DNA from: Panicum virgatum
Lineage: Eukaryota > Streptophyta > Magnoliopsida > Poales > Poaceae
Direction of reading: 5' to 3'
NCBI RefSeq assembly: GCF_016808335.1
Contig: NC_053153.1
Span: 20,967,033-21,031,032, forward strand
DNA length: 64,000 nucleotides
The notes under the pieces are model-generated. The model did no database searches and was not told the DNA's origin. It saw only the letters and a program-made list of their open reading frames with translations. Below, piece after piece: positions 54,329-64,000 of the stretch (position 1 is the stretch's first letter; each line of letters begins with the position of its first letter). A program made the translations under genes and the position numbers.

Positions 54329-57300
54329 TGTAACACCCGGTTTATAAAAGAACATAAACCGAGCAATCATATACGTGCCAGGATCAAGTCACACGTATAT
54401 ACAACAGAATGAACAATATATCATAGCACATATCACGAATAAGACATAATAAAATGAATACGAATGTTATTTATTACATTAATGACAAAATGTCTGATAC
54501 AGCGGAAGCGAAGTACAAATACGATGAAAGAACTCTCCGAAGCTGAGCAGGGCACCACAGGGACGTCGACTGGGAGACGAACGCCTAGAAGTCCTCGTAG
54601 TCCTGGTAGCGCTGAGCGAACTCCCTCGCGTCGGCAGGAACTGAGCAGCAGTAGCGTATCCGAGAGGAAAAAGTAGAGAAGAGGCAAGGGTGAGTACACA
54701 ACTTGTACTCAACAAGTATAACACAAACTATGAGGCTCTAAGGTTGGCTGACTCAACTGCATTAGCTTTTAAGTGTTGGCAAAATTTTATTAAAGCTATT
54801 TACTACGAGTTGATGAATTACCATTAACCCAGTTACATAGTAATTAATCAGAATTAATTAAGAAACTACTGAGAACCATACCAAAACCACCAAGGTAACC
54901 CCGAGAAGCACCTCCCTCGTCGGAAGGAGATAACTCCACTAATCAAAAGGAGGATCTGGGCCACTCATAACCGTGAGCACGGCTAGTATACCAGTTTTAC
55001 ACTCTGCAGAGGTTGCACATCTTTACCCACAAGTCGTGAGCTACGCCAGTTGTTCATCACACTTCCTTAGGTGAGATGACTAGCGACTCACTACGAGGCC
55101 TTTACAAAGAATCTCGTTGGTAGGGAGTAACCGCAAGGGTGGATCAGCGACTATGGAGCAGGTCTAGTGGGCGTCAAGACACGAAGCACAGACGAGGCCA
55201 CTCAGTACGAGGGACATAGAAGCTTACCGCCCCTGCCCCGCAGGTAAGTTACTCCAAACCAAAAAGACCTAATTATTACGCCAAGTCTATCCCATTCTAG
55301 CCTTGTGGTAGCGCTGTTGTCCCAGGTTGTCGCTCTATGAACCGGTCCTTATGGAGAGTGGCCAACCAAGCACTAAGCACCGTGCTGGCCCCCCTAAACC
55401 ATGTTTCTACAAAAACCATATTTTAACGAGACGTGAGCCACCCAAGCATGAAGCACAGAGGGCCACTCTCAGAATTTAAGTTCAAGTAAACCATTAATCA
55501 AATTAATTAAAAGGATCAGAGTGTGTTATAGCGCAGCAACCTAGCACAACTAACCAAAATGCAACCCAAAGGTATATATAAAGGATATAAAGTGGCTAGG
55601 AAATCCTTATAGGCATACAGTATTAAAATGCAGCATGAAATGGTAATTAAAGGTGATAGGTGGTGTTCATGTTATACTTGCCTTCCTCGTACTGCTCCTG
55701 CTGCTGCTCAAACTGATCTGAAGACGGATGCTGCTCCGGGTACTGATACTGGGGCTCCTCGGATGGATCAACGTCTACTCACGAACACATGGCCAAAACA
55801 ATGCACCATAATAAACATACAAGCAAACAAAGACTAACACTAATAAACAGTACAACAATACATAAAAACAGCACACTAAACTAGTCTAAAACTATTCTAC
55901 GCGTTACAACGATCGCGTGGATATAAAGAACGCCTAAAACGGAGCTAGAACGCATAATCTAGGCTAAAAACAAGGTTCAGGGGCTTATTTGTAATAAAAA
56001 CAGGGTTCCAGGGACTTTTCTGCTAAAACCGAGGGCCTAAATGTAAATAACCATTAAATCTAAGGGCTAACGTGCAAAACTGACAGCTCTGGATGGCGGG
56101 TTAGATTTCTAGAAAGCTTGGGGGGTTTTGTGCAAACGTTTGGGCCCTTCTGGAATTAGTTTTGAACTGACCAGGAGTGCGGGTTGAATCCGGGAAAGGG
56201 CAGGGGCTCTTTAACAAAACTTCCAGGCCGAACCGGTACCTTCTATTTTGGGCCTTCGGATCAAGATCTGGCGGCTCAGAACTGATGGGATTCGATCTAA
56301 TCTTGAGCGTCCATCCTTGATCGGACGGCTCGGGGTTGGGGTGGTGAGGGAGCGGCGGCGCGAGTCGCCGGCGAAGCTTCTCGCGGTGGCGCTCCTCGTC
56401 TCCTCGCCGGACTTCATCGAACTCGACGCTCCGATGGTCAAAACGGCTGGTATTTAGGTTAGGGAGGATCCACGCGAAGCGCGTAATCCACCTGTGCGCT
56501 CAAAACGGGGAACCGGAGTCCGGGATGGCGTGCGCAGTAAAGGGGGCGGGGCTGTGCGGCGGCGCCCGCCGGCGTGCGAGGTTCTAAAGGTTCCAGGGTG
56601 CTACGGCCCGTCCAATCCAGTGCAACAGCGACAGGGAGGGTGAGCGATGCTTACCAAGGGCTCGGGCTAGCCGAGGTTGCAGCGGAGGGACGTCGGCGGC
56701 GAACTCAAGCGGCGGCGTGCGCGTCGGAGCACGGGAATGGGTGCTGCAGCGGTCGGAGCAAAAGGGCAGCGGCTCGGGGAAGATCTGGGCGTCGAGGTGG
56801 AGCCGGCGCGCTGCTCGGCCGGGGCTCCGGCGTGGCGGTGTGGCGTGGCCGCGGCGGCGCGGGCTCTGCTCCAGGCGGAGCAGTCGTGGAGGCGGCGCTA
56901 GGGTTTGAGGGGGCGTAGCGCGGCGGCTTAGGGTTCAGGGGAGCCACGACGGTAATTATAGGGCGGCTACGGTCAACTTGGGTGAGCGTGCCAGGCGGAT
57001 CGAGCCGCGAAGATCATGGCGGAGCCGTTCAGCGCGGGCGTCGCGGCGGGGAAGACGGGCCTGACTGGTGGGTCCAGGCCGTCAGCGGCAGAGGGAGCGG
57101 TTCACGGGGGGGGGGGAGAACGGGTGACGCGTGGGCCCGCCGTGTCAGTCTGGGCGCAGTGAGACGGGGCGAGCGCTCGCGGCGCTGAGCGCGCGAGGCT
57201 GGGCTGCGGCGGTGGGCCGTGCGGGGCAGGCCGCGCGGGGAGGGAAAACGGGCCGGAGGCGTGGCGCGGGGCCGGGGCAGGCCGGGTAAGAGAAAGAAAG

Positions 57301-57685
57301 GGAGCGGGCTGGGCCAAAGCGGGGTGAGGAAGTGGGTTGGGCCAGCTGGGCTGAGGGTTGGGTTTTGGGCCTGGTTGAGTTTGAGTTTGGGTTTTGGGTT
57401 TTGGGTTTTCTTTCTCTTTCTATTTCTTTTCCTTTCTAATTCTAATTCTAATTCAAACTCAAGGCAAATGAATTCAAAATTGAATTTGAATTCACACAAG
57501 CACTCAACAAATAAAACAATGCTCCAGCATGATGCAACAAACAAAAAATTAAACCTATGATAAATTTTAATTACTTGAGGATCAAAATTAGATTAAATGC
57601 AAGACTAACACAATAATCCTTAGAAAATTAAATAAAGCCAATTAAATTTATTATTAAATACTGAAATTTGAATTAGGGTGTTACA
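54329..57685 (-). mobile_element. Solo LTR C of a large Ty3/gypsy-type element
   Basis: Plus-strand ends TGTAACACCC and GGGTGTTACA, with perfect AAGAA duplications at 54324-54328 and 57686-57690. The orientation is minus, judged from shared blocks with LTRs A and B: CTCTGCAGAG at 55002-55011 and the GAGTAC/GTACTC hairpin at 54692-54710. It includes a GC-rich part at about 56250-57330. The part around 55690-56240 is also found, inverted, in the CACTA element at 24600-25140. 3357 bp with no internal domain. Confidence 0.9.
55640..55790 (-). CDS. LTR-internal micro-ORF in solo LTR C
   Basis: The minus-strand frame reads EEPQYQYPEQHPSSDQFEQQ, then a short run to EEGKYN. It resembles the C-terminal FEDGKFN of the peptide in solo LTR A and the YQYPEQPSSEQFEQQ stretch inside the CACTA element (about 25020-25075). 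The start codon and splice borders are unclear. Function unknown. Confidence 0.3.
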
Positions 57686-58074
57686 AAGAACAACAAGGCG
57701 ACAACTATGACTACTCCAACTGCGACCTCTGCAGCGTGATCAACATTGGATGCGATACGCGCAACATCATCATCTCAAGGAGAAAGGAATGGGAGGAAGT
57801 CGAGGCATACAACCCTTCTTCCAACTACCGCATCCCGCTAAAGGCTTCCGCATCCTTCAAGAAGCACAAGACGGCAACCACCAGTACCCGTCCTCAGGGT
57901 AAACCACGCACCCCGCACCAGGGTGAATCGTCTCAGGGTAGCAACAGGATCAACAAAGTACTGCTACGCAAGTGCTTTATCCACCCAAAGAGCTCTCACA
58001 CGATCTTCCAGTGTGGCTCACTCCGCAAGGCACTTGGGGCACCTCTCCTGAAGGATACCCTTCCACAAATCTAG

Positions 58075-58330
58075 TCGACCCCCATACCGACTAGTACCAT
58101 CTTCGAATAAGTTTAATTCAATCATATAAACCATTGCTCACGGCCAACGAGCAAGGGGTAGGTCTTAAGAGTCAGAGTCTGTCACTTTACAGTTATTGTA
58201 ACTTCGACAAATCCAAATAAAGTTGACTTTCCTATATCGACTACTTGGCTCTCGCTCACTCAAACCTATACCCCATCTCGAAAGCTACTCTCAGCATTGG
58301 AGCAGCTAGCGAGTAGTTTTATGGTTTTTT
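58075..58330 (+). other. Noncoding stretch after the gag-like gene
   Basis: No open frame of note. A phrase TACTTGGCTC marks the start of weak repeats related to the 125-bp array that follows. Confidence 0.35.
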
Positions 58331-61300
58331 CCCGAGTGCTTCTTCGACATTTACATCTTAGGCAACCCGACGGGGTTCGTACCTAACAGTTCTGTCTTAA
58401 AAGACACTCTAGTCCTCAGGTAGGGCACCCTACTCGCCCCGCCCGAGTGTAACAGAACCGCCCAAATTAAATTGGCTTAAGTGCGCAAACTATCATCTTA
58501 ATGGTTAATCAAATTACCACGCACTTAAAATAGTGTAATCCGGTCGTCTGTTGGGTTAAGAATCGAAAAACACTGGAAGTCACGCACGAAGACGAGCACA
58601 GATGATTACAAGCAGACAACAATTCTCTAGTTTAACCTACAAGCAGAGCTTTACAAAATAAGTTTTTAACAAATTATCAGAGTTCAACATGCAGCATAAT
58701 TTAAATAAAAGTTTAGTTTAGAAAAACAACAATAACTACGATGACGTGAGGACGGCACATCGAGCCCACCGATGTGATTCCTGGTTAGCTCCCACCACCA
58801 GCAGTTACCTGAAAACAGGGTGACAACAAACCTTGAGTATACTAATACTCAGCAAGACTTACCCGACTATGGTATATACTTAGCCGACTCCTAGTATGCA
58901 AGGCTTTTGGCTCTGGGGTTTATTTTGCTGGAAAGCGACTAATAGTGGATCCTTACTTTCAATATTTTAGCTCAAGTTTTAATGTAACCAGTACCAACTA
59001 GGTTTGCATACATATCTAGAGCAAGCATGATATATCACATTAATCTTTCCAGAGTATCATCATCATGTCATCATCATTCCATTCTCATTCCAATTATTTA
59101 CTATGATGTGACAAAGAGATCAAGGCTCTCATAACCGCGAGTCATGGCGAATCGATCCGATTTAACCTTGCAAAGTGGATCTAACCAACACGGCACGTAT
59201 ATGCCCCGTCAGACTATACACACCAACCATTCACATATGCACACCGAATAGCCGAACCGCCCTGCGACCCGGGACCGCTAGCCCCACCGATACCAACGAA
59301 GGGTCAGCCATGAGTTTCTATACTAGCATATGGTACTGAGCTTACCGGTTTCGACTTTCTCCTACTTCCGGCATGTGGTTAGTACTGTTCAATCCCCGAT
59401 CAACACTACCAACAACGGTACGGTCCTCAATCGACACAGACGGGGCCATTTAAGACACCAGGACCCTGTCCTGTTACCATCACTTACATGTCAACATCAT
59501 TCCCTGTCCGGTCTCCATTTTTCTTTCCTTATTGATTCCTTCTCAAACAACTTTGCCATAAGTAACAAGATCCTATAACTCACGTGTGACAGGAATCACT
59601 CGACTCCTACCAAAATCAATTTAAGCATTGCAGTACTAATGACTTGCACACTAGTAGAGTAACTGAGGAAACCTAGGGATTATGCATCTAAGGTTCCAAT
59701 CAACTCCTAGAAACGTAAATGCATAATAATTATATAGTAAACATTGAATACTGAAATTAAGGGTTAGGGTTATGCTCCGGGGCTTGCCTGGGAGTAACAC
59801 TAAGCTAGTGTTAGAACTAACAAGGCCTTGGGCCCTTTCGACTTTGAGTCGGGTCTTCGGTTGCTCCAGCGGGTCCTTCTTTCTTCAGGATACGTCCACC
59901 CAACACCGTCTTGTGGTTCGGTTCCATCAGCACGTGCTCCACGTCCACACATTGTACGTATAGCGTACCTAAATAATAGGCAACGAGGCGAGTGCATGAA
60001 CATAAAAAAAACAACATATGATGCATTAGTGCTCATGATGCAATGCAATTACAAGAAAGACATGACTGGGCAATCATTTATCGAGTAAGCACCGCAAACA
60101 AGCTCAAAAGGCAAAATGAGTTGGTGCTACAAAACAAGAGTTCATTCAATTTATTTTAGCCTGAAATGTTTCCTTCAAAAGTATTACTAAACTTGCTTAG
60201 AACGATAAAGCAAATACACAGAGCAAGACGGTAACTAGAGATTTTTATTCAACTAAAAAGCACATAAGACCAAGTGACATGGAAGTAACCCACAATCTGA
60301 TCTTAGGAATTAACTTAAATTATGCAAGATCAACATGAATTAATTTAAGTCAAACTATTGCAAGCAGTAGAACCGAGTTGTTTGAAAATGAACCATATTT
60401 TGATCCTAATGTAGGAACATGAGAGGTAAGTCGAACCAAGCGATATAAAGCAAACCACATATGATCCCAAATGAGTTAACACGCAACAAAGCATTTCCTA
60501 GTAACCGCATACAAGGAAAATTGACACTAGGAACCAAACAAAAGGTAAAAACTTAACTTGCAATTATAAACTGGTAACCAAATTTTACCAGCATGATAAG
60601 CTACTGAGAAGGAGTGTAAAAACAATTAACCAACATTTATTGATAACATAAAGTATTTATTTTATCCTCAACAAGACAAATTGAACAAAAATAGATTTAC
60701 AAAGATGCACAAAGCTTCTAGTTCTAAAATTTTTACAGTGAACTAAACATGCAAATATTAAGCTATTGCATAAATTTCATAATTTTCCGACTTCCAGAAC
60801 TGCAGATATTAAATAAACAAGTTTAAACAAGCATTATTCATGATTAAATCAATACATCATATACACATTAAACAAATAGCAGGTTAAATATTTTTCCTAA
60901 GTTGTACATGCAAAAACAAAACTAACCCAACTGGGTTTATATTTTTCTTATTTTTTTACTATTTAATATGCATTTTCAAATCTTGCAACCTCTTAAATTA
61001 ACATTTAAAATAGAGCAAAAAATATTTAGAAACTGAAGATCAACATGTAAGGAAAGTTGTAGATCTTAGAACAAGGAATCCAATAAATTTTAGTTTGCAT
61101 TTTTCTGATTTTTCTGTGATTTACTATGGATTTTTCAAGTTTGCAGCTAAACTTTCAAAAAGGTCCCGCACGACACTATTTATCTGAGTCACAAACTTCG
61201 CAGATAGCCCCCTGGACTTGTTCCAATTCCTGCACAAGGTCCTTGGGTGGAAAACAGAAGAGGGGGCGGCTCTTGCCGGCCGGATTCCGGCGAGGGGGCT

Positions 61301-63060
61301 CGCCGGCGGCTAGGGGCCCAGGGTGGAGGAGCTAGAGGGGGTCAGGGCTACCTCGGGAGGTGCTCGGCGCGGCGGGAGGCGGCCGGAGAGGGGCTCGCCA
61401 TGGAAGCAGGGGCGCGGCGGCGGCGGCCGTCCGGTGGCCGATTCGGGGCGGGCTCGGGCCTGAGATCTTCCTAGGAGCGAGGGGAAGGTAGCAAGGTGAC
61501 CGGTTTGAGAGGAGGCGGCCCGGGGTAGGGGCTCCACGGCGAGCTGTCCATGGCGGCGGCGGCCATGGTGTGCGGCGCGTGGCATGTGCTGGCGACGCGG
61601 GTGGGCTACGGTGTGGCATGGACGCAGGCGGGTGGTGCGGGCGGTACGAGCGCGTGCGCGTAGCGGGCTAGCAGCAGCAGAAGAAGAAGAGGAGGCGCCA
61701 CGGCATGGCGGGGACGCGCGTTGCGCGCTCTGCGCACATACGGCGCCATGGACAACTTGAGCATGACTCCACTCGGCTTGGGATAAGGGCGAGGACGACG
61801 CAAGGACGAGCGAGCAGCGGCCGGTATTGGCAGGCACAGGGCGACGATGAGCAGGCGGTCGCCGCAAGTCAAGCGACCATGGGTGCCAGACGGGAGCAGT
61901 GAACAGAGGGAGAAAATAATTCAATGAAACTTAGCTCGACTTTGACCGTCTAAAACTCAAAATTTCACATTGAAACTTGAATTTTTGTCAGAATAAAAGT
62001 TATAGAGGAAGGAAAAATCTACAACTTTGATGTTGGGCAAAACTTGATTTGAGCTTTAGATTTGACAGAAAAATACGGATTAAAGATCAGCTGACATGAA
62101 ATGCCACTAAGCGAGAAAGGTTAACATTAATGACAATGTTTAAGCGAGGATTAGCGACTAAAGCATATGATTAACCCAAAACGTAACACTGGGGTGTTAC
62201 ACCGAGTAGGTCTTGGATACTCTTTTGGCACCTTCATCTTGGACAACCCGACGGGGTTAGTACCTAACAGACTTGCCCAATAGTTACTCCAGTCCTTGAT
62301 TAAAGGGACACCTTACTCGCCTCACTCGAGTAAGTTTTGGATATCTTTCTGACATTTACGTCTTGGGCAACCCGACAGGGTTCGTACCTAATAGTTCTGT
62401 CTTAAGGATTACTTCAGTCCTTGATTAAAGGGGCACCTTACTCGCCTCGCTCGAGTAAGTTTTGGATATCTTTCTGACATTTACGTCTTGGGCAACCCGA
62501 CGGAGTTCGTACCTAACAGTTCTGTCTAAAGGATTACTCCAGTCCTTGATTAAAGGGACACCTTACTCACCTCGCTCGAGTAAGTTTTGGATATCTTTCT
62601 GACATTTACGTCTTGGGCAACCCGACGGGGTTCGTACCTAACAGTTCTGCCTTAAGGATTACTCCAGTCCTTGGTTAAAGGGCACCCTACTTGCTGGCTC
62701 GAGTAGGTCTTGGATACTCTTTTGGCACCTTCGTCTTGGGCAACTTGACGGGGTTAGTACCTAACAGACTTGCCCTAGAGTTACTCCAGTCCTTAGGTAG
62801 GACGCCTTACTCGCCTTGCTCGAGTAAGTTGGGGATATTCCTAGAATATTTTCATCTTGGTTAACTCGACGGAGTTCAATCCTAACAGTCCTATTCTAGA
62901 AATCAATCCAGTCCGTGTATAGGACACACTACTTGATCCGATTGAGTAGTTTGGGGATATTTTCGCAACAGTTGTACACTATCTGGGTGACCATGCAAGG
63001 TCTATCCTAACTGGTCAACTACAAAAATCCCTCATGGAGTACAGATAAGTTCTTGATACT
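58330..63060 (+). repeat. 125-bp tandem array, split by solo LTR D
   Basis: Units carry CTCGAGTAAGTTTTGGATAT, GGCAACCCGACGGGGTTCG and ACTCCAGTCCTTG. The CTCGAG word recurs at 62325, 62450, 62575, 62698 and 62819 (spacing 125, 125, 123, 121). One unit lies before the LTR (58330-58447) and about six after it (62202 to about 63060), the last ones diverged. The array is noncoding. Confidence 0.9.
58448..62201 (-). mobile_element. Solo LTR D of a large Ty3/gypsy-type element
   Basis: Plus-strand ends TGTAACAGAACC and GGGGTGTTACA, flanked by CCGAG at 58443-58447 and 62202-62206. Orientation is minus, from the GAGTAT/ATACTC hairpin at 58834-58849 and its order relative to the splice-like CTGTTTTCAG. 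A GC-rich part is at 61250-61910. On the minus strand a 69-codon frame (59817-60026) lies where LTRs A and C have their micro-ORFs. 3754 bp with no internal domain. Confidence 0.88.
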
Positions 63061-63705
63061 CTAAAATAAGTTGACACAAATTTCCCACTTGCTTAGTTTA
63101 CTATGGGAATCTCCGTTACAGAATCTTTTGGCTTCGAGTACTTGACGGGTACTACTCGCTTGCTCGAGATACAAAAAGAACTCCTGTTTTCTCTTAGTAC
63201 TCTGAGTAGTTGTCGAGAGCTACCTATCTTCTTATCTATCAAGAAACTTCTTATACCTCCTAAATACTCGATAAGAGTCCCCCCCCCTGATTGGGCAACA
63301 AAGTCCATAATAGCTGCGCGCTAATAAAAAATTTCCCTCAAAAAGGAAATCTTTACTAAAGCTAAGGCTTTTTTCACTCTTACGGTGCTATTCCCACTTG
63401 GATAATCCCGAGGGATTCAATCCTAACCGGTCAGCACCATGGTTTTAGTCCAGAACCATACAAACTCGATCCTATTCGAGAATACTCTGTCTCCCAAGGC
63501 ACCCACGGATACAATCCATTGTATCTGCTGGTATGACTGAGTGGGCCCGATGTTGCCTACACTCAGGATTTTCGAGTATAACTACTCGACATACCAAAAG
63601 ATTCCACAATCCAAATACAAAATGGGTACTTAACATTTCACAAATATTCAATATTTGTTCAAAAGTACTCCTAGCCCACATGCCAATTCAATTACAATAA
63701 AAAGT
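63061..63705. other. Unassigned stretch between array and antisense ORF
   Basis: One further degenerate array-like unit is visible near 63380-63480 (CTTGGATAATCCCGAGGG). The remainder shows no gene. The C run at 63278-63286 is a short homopolymer. Confidence 0.3.
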
Positions 63706-64000
63706 TCAAGGAGACTCTGCGTTGCTCAAGGACTCTACAATTTGATCGGCCACTCTGGAAGTCTTTGTCAAATACTGACGAAATTTGTCTTCCGTACAAT
63801 CAGGTTTAGCTCCTTGTCCAAGGGCGTCCAGACGAGTGGTTGGCCAATAGGACTTCACCAATCCCAGTATGTGACCCACGTACTGGTGGGTGATGGTGGA
63901 AACAAACCTCTCAAAGGCTCCAGGAACTTTGCGAAGCCTCCCTGCCAGCGTGAGCGGTTCATCTCCATCCCTAACTAGGATATCCATGGCCTCAGCTACC
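63706..64000 (-). CDS. Antisense ORF of the gypsy-type element, partial
   Basis: The minus-strand frame is open from the window edge (64000) to a stop at 63706, at least 97 codons, so its start lies outside. It contains LAGRLRKVPGAFERFVSTI and HILGLVKSYWPTTRLDAL. It runs against the gag-like gene. Accessory antisense genes in a long 3' internal region with tandem repeats are known from Tat-lineage gypsy elements such as Grande; this one would fit that role, but family membership was not tested. Function unknown. Confidence 0.45.
   Translation of the reverse strand, partial: VAEAMDILVRDGDEPLTLAGRLRKVPGAFERFVSTITHQYVGHILGLVKSYWPTTRLDALGQGAKPDCTEDKFRQYLTKTSRVADQIVESLSNAESP

Larger units (their letters stand above)
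52669..58074 (+). pseudogene. Gag-like gene of the non-autonomous gypsy element, split by solo LTR C
   Basis: The ATG at 52669 (MAGSSNANNVPEG) is the first after the primer binding site. Frames change near 53370 and 53640, and a TAG lies at 52873, so it is broken. The third part (53651-54323) is acidic with LTDSESEYSSDPEDQLDD and ends at LANPLQE, where solo LTR C enters; it resumes at 57691 with QQGDNYDYSNCDLCSV and closes at TAG 58072. Near its end CFIHPKSSHTIFQC may be a zinc-binding knuckle of CX2HX4HX4C type. No protease, integrase or RT follows within the window. By position it should be gag; sequence similarity to known gag cores is weak. Confidence 0.6.

Noticed and set aside
57029..57560. 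171-codon minus-strand and 113-codon plus-strand ORFs in solo LTR C
   Set aside because: They come from the GC-rich leader and a TTTCTTT-type tract; no domain, and overlapping on opposite strands.
1..64000. CRISPR array or bacterial-type defence system
   Set aside because: No short regularly spaced identical repeats with unique spacers and no prokaryotic genes; the tandem arrays found have units without unique spacers.

Overview
The window reads as a repeat-dense piece of a grass (Poaceae) nuclear genome. The families seen are typical of grass intergenic space: CACTA elements with the CCGGTTGG-type subterminal repeat, Ty1/copia elements of Ale/Retrofit-like and SIRE/Maximus-like type, large Ty3/gypsy LTRs, an L1-type LINE and MITE-like foldbacks. 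Nothing prokaryotic is present. I saw no rRNA gene, convincing tRNA gene or CRISPR array. The species cannot be fixed from the sequence. Nearly everything belongs to nested, mutated mobile elements. The only host gene I can assign with confidence is an R2R3-MYB gene at 2434-3479, and it carries a nonsense codon.

Layout from left to right. 1-1031 is the end of a CACTA element that runs in from the left. 1186-1592 is a long foldback. 2434-3479 is the MYB (pseudo)gene. 3851-8523 is a complete but decayed copia element (minus strand, 178-bp LTRs, TSD TCCTC). 8524-10662 is unassigned and becomes GC-rich. 10668-14061 and 14483-18062 are two solo gypsy LTRs. 18063-20235 holds host gene fragments (a dehydrogenase-like first exon and an RPA/OB-fold-like gene). 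These are interrupted by a complete-ended two-gene CACTA element at 20239-29555 (TSD GAC). 30256-35767 is a 5'-truncated LINE (minus strand, 12-bp TSD with one mismatch), itself hit by a 1.14-kb insertion. 36649-50582 is an Athila-like LTR (minus) split by a 12.4-kb SIRE-type copia element at 36723-49090 (TSD GCATT). 50583-52209 is a patchwork of retroelement debris. From 52210 to the end runs a gypsy-type element that seems non-autonomous: a gag-like gene, a 125-bp tandem array and an antisense ORF, with no pol seen. It is split by two further solo LTRs (54329-57685, TSD AAGAA; 58448-62201, TSD CCGAG).

How the parts work together. Each retroelement carries the usual plan of LTR promoter, primer binding site, gag, protease-integrase-RT-RNase H and polypurine tract, but every coding region has stops or frameshifts, so none looks able to move by itself. 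The CACTA element keeps both of its genes in tandem. The first has lost the catalytic transposase core. The second joins a Transposase_24-like region to a Ulp1-type cysteine protease and is preceded by its own block of subterminal repeats, its own TATA box and a leader derived from a gypsy LTR.

The points most worth following up are the rebuilt second promoter of the CACTA element, a small hairpin kept by compensatory changes in four gypsy LTRs, the mosaic 3' LTR of the SIRE element, and the antisense ORF with tandem array in the last element. All identifications come from reading motifs; no database search was run.
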